A DNA stretch of 25,909 bases from Candidatus Pacearchaeota archaeon (GTDB taxonomy: Archaea > Nanobdellota > Nanobdellia > Pacearchaeales > GW2011-AR1): positions 1-25,909 of the forward strand of contig VGKR01000002.1 in NCBI GenBank assembly GCA_016866915.1, written 5' to 3'. The position numbers were made by a program, and so were the translations under genes. The notes beneath the pieces are model-generated. The model saw nothing but the letters and a program-made list of their open reading frames with translations. It had not been told where the DNA came from and did no database searches. This document shows positions 20,850 through 25,909 of the stretch, in pieces; position 1 is the stretch's first letter, and every line of letters starts with the position of its first letter.

Positions 20850-23408
20850 CTAGGCCCTTCCTCTATCAAAAAGAAGCTTGACTTCGTCTGCTGAAAGCGC
20901 GCGGTTGTAGATGCGGAGTCCAGACATAGAGCCATTAAAATCAATACAACAAGGAGGTGCACCTAAACCCGGAGCAGAGTCACCCATAGATGTATAAAAT
21001 GGAATAACAACATTTCCTGCAGAGATTCCATCAACATAACAATAAAAATTATTTCCTCTATCAAAAACACCTGTAATCATATGCCAATTTCCATCATTGA
21101 CAGTTGTACTGCCACAGCTTGATTCAATATAGCTAGAAGAATTTCCAATTAAAAAAATAATTATTCCTGAACCAATACCAAATCTATATCCAGATGACCC
21201 GCCTGCATTGCCTATAGTATAAACTTGGTCTGATGTTTGAGTTGTTTTAATCCAATGACTGAATGTAAAATTATTATCTCCTATACCTAAAGAGTTTGAG
21301 ATTTGAACCATATCTCCTTGGCCATTAAATTCAGTTGAATCATTTCCTACATCTGCACCATAATTTTGTCCGTCATTAGAATAAGGTGTTCTGTCTGTCA
21401 TTATTTCAGAGCCCGGTGTTTCTGTTTTTGTCCATTTGCTTGTCAAAGGCATGTCTAAAATCAAACCAGCGTTTGCAGAACCCACGGTTGTCTGGGGCTG
21501 ATATGATTCATATAATAATTTTATTTCATCTTCAGATAAAGCGCGATTGTAGATGCGAACGTCGTCGATGGAGCCGTTGATATTATACTGCGTTGTTCCT
21601 CCTAAATAAAAGGTAGTGCCATCTCCAATAACAATGTTGTTTATAAAAATTGAATTGACATAATTTCCATTTAAATATCCGCTAAGATTTCCATTAGAAT
21701 TCCAAATACCACAAAAATGTCTCCAAGTAACGGGTGTTCCTGCAGTGCTAATTGAAGCTGTATAAAAGGTAGTTGAATTGCGTCCCCTATAATATAAATT
21801 ATTGCTCGTAGTATATGTTTCGTAGGTTTGCCCTTTATATACCCATCTCATAGTAGAATCAGTGTAAGGATTATACCAATAACAAATTGTTCTCGCAGAA
21901 GGAGAATCTGATAAAATGCCACCCAATGTAATATAATCATCAACACCATCAAATATCACGGCACTTTTTTCTTTTCCAAATCTATCTGTTGTTAAATTTG
22001 TTCCGTTAATTGTTCCGGAATTTGAATAAGGTGTATTGTCTGTAAGTTTGCTTTGTCTAATTCCATTAACATAAGGAGTTGTATAACTTCTTTCTTCAAC
22101 TTGAAAACCAGACCAATAAATTTCAATAGGTAAATTATCATCAACATAAATAATATTACGGGCCCAATAATTTCCCGCATGATCTGAACCTGCAGAATAA
22201 ACCCAGAAATATCTCTGCCATTCTGTTGTTAATTGTATGTTTGAACCAACGCGATATGCATTATCAGAAGGTCGATTTAAATCCAAAGCATAACCATTAA
22301 CTGTTACACTCTGATTTGCTTTCATCCATGCGCTAACTGTATAAACAGTGTTATTTTTTATTGTTATTCCTAAATGATTGTCATGATAGCACCCCCCTGT
22401 TCCACCTGCTGTTTTTATCATTTTCTTATAAGGTAAATTATTATAGCCTCCGCTTGAATAATAATACATTGTGCCCAAATCACCTCCCCAACAACTTGCC
22501 TCATATTCCTGATTATAAGTTCTATCTGAATAGTCTGTATAGGGAACAAGATTCTCAGTATACTCCACAAATCCAGCTTCATCCATTTTCCAGTGTCCAA
22601 TCAATCCGCCTTCTGTTGAAGCTGTTTCCATTGCCGGATTATATGACTCATATAGTAACTTTATCTCATCTTCAGACAGAATTCTATTGTAGATGCGAAC
22701 ATCTTCGATGGAGCCATTGAAGAAATCATTGTAAATAGCCCCTACAGCTGATAAAGTAGAATAACTTACAATTTCCAATGAACTATTTTCATGTTGAGCA
22801 TCTAAAACACCATCGACATAATATCTAACAGCAACATTATTTTCTAATTGATATACTACATGCGTCCATTCTCCAATAGGAATTGTCTTTGTTCCGTAAA
22901 GCCAATAATTAACTCCATAACTAGGTTTATTCACCATGTTTTGCAATTTTCCATTTGAATTAACCATCCAATAATGAAAACCTGCTATATATCTAGCAAA
23001 ACCATTGTTATGTTCATTTGGTTTTATCCAAAGAGAAACAGTTGCTTTACCGTTGTATGTGTTGGGATTATCCAAGGCTTTTCCAGACAAATCAATATAA
23101 TCATCAACACCATCAAACCCCATAGCTCCTTCACTCTTTCCCAATCTGTCTGTTGCCAAAGTCGCTCCGTAATTGATTCCGTGATTTGAATAAGGTGTTC
23201 TATCTGTAACTCGATTTGTCGCTGAATTATAATCTTCTCCATCAAGTGTCCAGTGTCCAATAAGTCCTTTTCCAACTGCAACATTTTCACTTCCGCCAAC
23301 AAAAACATCAAAAGCATAAGCAATGCCAATTGATAATAAAACAATCAAAAGAATAATTGCCAAAGGCTTGGAAAATATCAAAGATAATTTAGATGAAAAT
23401 TTTTTCAC
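20850..23408 (-). CDS. Large surface protein with three LamG/concanavalin-A-like domains
   Basis: This 852-aa protein uses a GTG start at 23408, supported by a box 21 nt upstream. An N-terminal membrane segment (about residues 15-32, IAIILLIVLLSIG) anchors or exports it. Three LamG-type jelly rolls follow, each opening with GLIGHW or LILDMPL and closing with VRIYNRxLSEDEIKLLYES or LRIYNRALSADEVKLLF. Between the first and second lies an extra beta-sandwich (ENLVPYTDYSDRTYNQEYEA ... FQVEERSYTTPYVNG) resembling a CenC-type carbohydrate-binding module. Such proteins bind glycans or partner cells; for a DPANN archaeon a role in host attachment is a reasonable inference. The repeated domains are visible at DNA level too. 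Confidence 0.92.
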   Translation of the reverse strand: MKKFSSKLSLIFSKPLAIILLIVLLSIGIAYAFDVFVGGSENVAVGKGLIGHWTLDGEDYNSATNRVTDRTPYSNHGINYGATLATDRLGKSEGAMGFDGVDDYIDLSGKALDNPNTYNGKATVSLWIKPNEHNNGFARYIAGFHYWMVNSNGKLQNMVNKPSYGVNYWLYGTKTIPIGEWTHVVYQLENNVAVRYYVDGVLDAQHENSSLEIVSYSTLSAVGAIYNDFFNGSIEDVRIYNRILSEDEIKLLYESYNPAMETASTEGGLIGHWKMDEAGFVEYTENLVPYTDYSDRTYNQEYEASCWGGDLGTMYYYSSGGYNNLPYKKMIKTAGGTGGCYHDNHLGITIKNNTVYTVSAWMKANQSVTVNGYALDLNRPSDNAYRVGSNIQLTTEWQRYFWVYSAGSDHAGNYWARNIIYVDDNLPIEIYWSGFQVEERSYTTPYVNGIRQSKLTDNTPYSNSGTINGTNLTTDRFGKEKSAVIFDGVDDYITLGGILSDSPSARTICYWYNPYTDSTMRWVYKGQTYETYTTSNNLYYRGRNSTTFYTASISTAGTPVTWRHFCGIWNSNGNLSGYLNGNYVNSIFINNIVIGDGTTFYLGGTTQYNINGSIDDVRIYNRALSEDEIKLLYESYQPQTTVGSANAGLILDMPLTSKWTKTETPGSEIMTDRTPYSNDGQNYGADVGNDSTEFNGQGDMVQISNSLGIGDNNFTFSHWIKTTQTSDQVYTIGNAGGSSGYRFGIGSGIIIFLIGNSSSYIESSCGSTTVNDGNWHMITGVFDRGNNFYCYVDGISAGNVVIPFYTSMGDSAPGLGAPPCCIDFNGSMSGLRIYNRALSADEVKLLFDRGRA
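20903..22720 (-). repeat. Intragenic repeats in the LamG gene
   Basis: The motif TTGTAGATGCG (plus strand) recurs at 20905-20915, 21547-21557 and 22687-22697. At the latter two the match extends over about 85 bp, from a TGATTCATAT/TGACTCATAT stretch to GATGGAGCC. These encode the conserved end of each LamG domain and reflect domain duplication. Confidence 0.8.
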
Positions 23409-23429
23409 TTTATTTTTTAATTGATTTAA

Positions 23430-23437
23430 TTTTTAAT
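23430..23437 (-). promoter_or_regulatory. TATA-box-like element of the LamG gene
   Basis: Minus-strand ATTAAAAA ends 21 nt before the GTG at 23408. Confidence 0.5.
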
Positions 23438-23574
23438 TTGAATTGATTTATTTTGTATATTTCGTATGCAATTAACTTCTCAGCAATTCAAACTCTTTTT
23501 ATTTATATCTTTAATGACAAACTGTTAATATCAATAAATTATAATATTTAATGTTTTCCGTATAGAAATAATTT

Positions 23575-25182
23575 TTATCTGCAAGCTTGAGTTCTTGATT
23601 CAATTGTAGCATGATAACAATCTGTCAAGCAAACTGCTTCTCCAAAATCTCTTCTTTGATCACAAGGTAATCCTGGATCAGTGATATAATTTGTGCTCAC
23701 TCCGCAATCAGGGACAGGTGAACCATCCCACCCAATTGCTCCAGATGCAGTGAAATCACAATATAACATAGGAGAATCCCACCAACAAACATAACAGTTT
23801 CCTATAACAGTCCATTCTTTCGTAGGAACACTTGACCAAGGATTACAGCTATAATTATAACCTCCGCAACCAATTCTTGGTGTTGTGAAATAGTTTTCTT
23901 GATATGGGCGCGCGTTTGCATCTGTATCACAGCAATCAATAGTATAAGCACTAGAAGTAGGCAGTGTTGTCATATCTTTCGCCCGAGTTGCATTTGAAAG
24001 AGAAGAGGATGCGCTGAATAAAACTGTTGTGTTAGGAGCATAACCATCTCCGTCTGCATCATAATAATGAAGATATCCCTTACTAATAGAACCACCCCCC
24101 ATCGAAATCCTCCCACCAACTAAAGTAATTGATTTTCCATCATTAAATGCCCAAGTTGAATTAGAATCTATAGTCATTGTTACACCTGCAGCAATAGTCA
24201 AACTTCCCCCATCAAGTCCGCCAATACTGTTTGCTCCTGTAGTGCAATTAGTAGAAATTGTTCTATCTGCTCCATGTGCAATTGCAGCTTGGCATGAATC
24301 TGTCCATGTCAAACTTACTGAATCTGAATTTCCTTCTGAATCTGTTGCAGTGATACTTGTTCGATATGTTGTTGTATGCACATCATCTACAATCCAGCTT
24401 ACTGACCAGATTTCATTTTCTGAGATTTTTTCAAAAATCAGGGTTGAGTTGCTATTATCTAATTGAGTAAAAGAAGTAACACTAATTATTGGATATGTGG
24501 ATGCTATATGAACTGTAAATGTTTGAATATGTCCTGGCAAAACATCCAAAGGCTCAACAATAGCTCTTGTGAAATTTATCTGTCCTTGTCCACCGCTTAT
24601 AGTATAATCAACTGTTCCTGTGCCTCTAAATCCAAGTATTTCAAAATTAGTCTGAGGCTCTTGTTCTTCTGTCCCTATTTGAATTCCTCTGCTGACATCA
24701 AAAATTCCTGTAACATCTCCAACAGATTCTTTTCCAGAACTTAATCTGAAAATAGGTGCAATCGAAATTGTTTTTAAATTGCTTGTGCTTATTTGAGTTA
24801 AAGTAAAAGTAAAACTTCTTACTTCTGTTTCTTTTAAAATCGTGTCTTCTCTTATTATTTCTGTATTTTCACCATCGTAAAAAATAAAATTCATTCCAAT
24901 GAAATCACCTTTTCCAGGATTTCTTCTCACAACAACAACTGTCACATCTCCGTCTTGAATCTGAGCTCTTTCAATCTGCAAGTCAAGTGTGAATTTTCCA
25001 AGTTCAATGCTTTCAGAGCCTTCTTGAACAACATTTCTGATAACAACCCAGATTATTCCGGCAGCAACAATAACAAGAAGAATTATCAACAAGGTTGCCA
25101 CAATATTTGACAAACCTTTTTTTGAGAAAACAATTTCTTCTTCATTTATTTTTATAAAATTCGATTTTCCTCTTTTTACCAT
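23575..25182 (-). CDS. Pilin-like surface protein (class III signal peptide) with Cys-rich C-terminus
   Basis: Two ATGs at 25185 and 25182 are possible; the second puts a TATA-like box 21 nt upstream (535 aa). The N-terminus is a type IV pilin/archaellin signal: a charged segment ending FSKKG, then LSNIVATLLIILLVIVAAG, cut by the PibD-type peptidase before the hydrophobic core in this family. The body is beta-rich (QIERAQIQDGDVTVVVVRRN; a PKD/Ig-like TFTVHIASTYPIISV region). Near residues 375-400 is a calcium-loop-like YYDADGDGYAPN, and the last 120 residues hold many cysteines (CCDTDAN, GCGGYNYSCNP, CYVCWW). It is much larger than a structural pilin, so an adhesin exported through the pilin pathway is more likely. 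Confidence 0.88.
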   Translation of the reverse strand: MVKRGKSNFIKINEEEIVFSKKGLSNIVATLLIILLVIVAAGIIWVVIRNVVQEGSESIELGKFTLDLQIERAQIQDGDVTVVVVRRNPGKGDFIGMNFIFYDGENTEIIREDTILKETEVRSFTFTLTQISTSNLKTISIAPIFRLSSGKESVGDVTGIFDVSRGIQIGTEEQEPQTNFEILGFRGTGTVDYTISGGQGQINFTRAIVEPLDVLPGHIQTFTVHIASTYPIISVTSFTQLDNSNSTLIFEKISENEIWSVSWIVDDVHTTTYRTSITATDSEGNSDSVSLTWTDSCQAAIAHGADRTISTNCTTGANSIGGLDGGSLTIAAGVTMTIDSNSTWAFNDGKSITLVGGRISMGGGSISKGYLHYYDADGDGYAPNTTVLFSASSSLSNATRAKDMTTLPTSSAYTIDCCDTDANARPYQENYFTTPRIGCGGYNYSCNPWSSVPTKEWTVIGNCYVCWWDSPMLYCDFTASGAIGWDGSPVPDCGVSTNYITDPGLPCDQRRDFGEAVCLTDCYHATIESRTQACR

Positions 25183-25203
25183 CATTTAATCCAAGACTTT
25201 CTT

Positions 25204-25211
25204 ATTTAAAA
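25204..25211 (-). promoter_or_regulatory. TATA-box-like element of the pilin-like gene
   Basis: Minus-strand TTTTAAAT ends 21 nt before the ATG at 25182 and 18 nt before the ATG at 25185. Confidence 0.5.
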
Positions 25212-25221
25212 ATGTTAATAT

Positions 25222-25909
25222 CTAATCTTCTTTCTTCGGTCTCCATGTCGGGTGTGAATTTGAACCTTGTGTAGTAAGCTGAGTCCATTTGGTTCTGTCC
25301 CAAGCATTTGTAAATTCTGTGATGTAAATTTGAGGATTAGACATATCAATGTCATGCACAAAAAGCAAATATTTTCCATCACAAGAAACCATTGGGTCAA
25401 CTTCCACTCCTTGTTCAAATGTTAATCTTATTGGATTGCTTCCGTCTGCATTCATTAGCCATAAATCATGTTGTATAGGAATCTGATTTGGATTTGCTCT
25501 GTCAGAAACAAATAAAATTCTTCCATCAGGTAAAAACATTGGTAGTGCATCTCTTGCAGGATGATTTGTCAGGTTTTCCAAATTGCTTCCATCTGAATTC
25601 ATCAAATAGATTTCTCCATCTCCTGTGCGATAAAAAACTATTTTTTCTCCATCAGGTGAATAACAAGGTGGTCCTCTTGGCAAACTATTTGCCCAAGGCT
25701 CCTCATAAACAGAATTAAATGTGCTTCCCCCAATATCACTTGAATTAACATATCCAATTCCAGCAACAGATAAATCATAATAAGTAAATATTATTTTTTC
25801 TCCATCAGGTGACCAATTAGGATTCATTGTTCTAAACTCGGGGTCTAAAGGGTTCAAAACTCTTCTCATATTTGTTCCATCTGGATTCATTATATAAGCT
25901 GAAAAAACC
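25222..25909 (-). CDS. TolB/WD40-like beta-propeller protein, 5'-truncated by window edge
   Basis: The frame is open to the window end, so the start lies outside; the ATG at 25890 is internal to a repeat (AYIMNPDGTNM). At least four propeller blades are visible, with the PD40 signature: PNWSPDGEKIIFTYYD, PCYSPDGEKIVFYRTGDGEI, PMFLPDGRILFVSDR and PMVSCDGKYLLFVHD, each followed by an (Y/L)(L/W)LMN(S/A)DGSN hinge, and a final HPTWRPKKED. Proteins of this type are usually secreted, and here the gene stands next to other surface proteins. The partner is unknown. The last blade has SCDGK in place of SPDG. Confidence 0.9.
   Translation of the reverse strand, partial: VFSAYIMNPDGTNMRRVLNPLDPEFRTMNPNWSPDGEKIIFTYYDLSVAGIGYVNSSDIGGSTFNSVYEEPWANSLPRGPPCYSPDGEKIVFYRTGDGEIYLMNSDGSNLENLTNHPARDALPMFLPDGRILFVSDRANPNQIPIQHDLWLMNADGSNPIRLTFEQGVEVDPMVSCDGKYLLFVHDIDMSNPQIYITEFTNAWDRTKWTQLTTQGSNSHPTWRPKKED

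Noticed and set aside
1..25909. tRNA, rRNA, CRISPR array, IS element or integrase
   Set aside because: No T-arm GTTCRA consensus in a cloverleaf context, no regularly spaced repeats and no transposase or recombinase motif were seen.

Overview
The window looks like a chromosome segment of a DPANN archaeon, probably in the Woesearchaeota/Pacearchaeota (Nanoarchaeota-like) part of that group. It carries archaeal translation genes (aIF5B, aIF2-gamma, S6e, L7Ae, S28e, L24e, Kae1, an archaeal YchF-type GTPase). It is very AT-rich, has almost no intergenic space, contains many short Lys/Glu-rich proteins and orphan secreted proteins, and encodes a bacterial-type DNA gyrase. The exact lineage is inferred, not shown.

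Layout. Positions 1-2590 hold two overlapping radical-SAM genes, the first cut by the window edge. The second is a B12-binding type resembling RiPP-maturation rSAM proteins, and the codon and base style here differs from the rest. A 244-bp gap follows, then a membrane-anchored thioredoxin-like gene and aIF5B (2835-5044). A Cas4/RecB-like Fe-S PD-(D/E)XK nuclease (minus strand) is divergent from S6e. Next come an orphan secreted protein, aIF2-gamma and another orphan secreted protein (6108-9016). A minus-strand gyrase operon, gyrB - FMN split-barrel protein - small zinc protein - gyrA, fills 14045-9037. A short anchored orphan (14285-14596) converges on the ribosomal cluster Kae1 - L7Ae - S28e - unknown 77-aa protein - L24e (16751-14607). 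An orphan 124-aa gene is divergent from Kae1. A minus-strand housekeeping run YchF - DUF167 - metallopeptidase - DUF192 - tiny Lys-rich protein occupies 19642-17255. The right end (19691-25909) is a run of four cell-surface genes: a Cys-rich anchored protein, a triple-LamG protein, a class III signal-peptide pilin-like protein and a partial TolB-like propeller.

Regulation. The most consistent signal is promoter geometry. At eleven genes on both strands an AT-rich TATA-like octamer ends exactly 21 nt before the start codon, and a twelfth fits after choosing the second of two tandem ATGs. This predicts mostly leaderless mRNAs and was used to choose starts, including moving the nuclease start from a GTG at 6077 to the ATG at 6026. 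The clear exception is L7Ae. Its predicted transcript begins about 100 nt upstream of the ATG with a leader that folds into a closed multi-branch structure with two mutually exclusive helices, a good candidate for autoregulation by the RNA-binding protein it encodes.

No tRNA, rRNA, CRISPR array, insertion sequence or integrase was seen. All calls come from reading the sequence; no database search was run.
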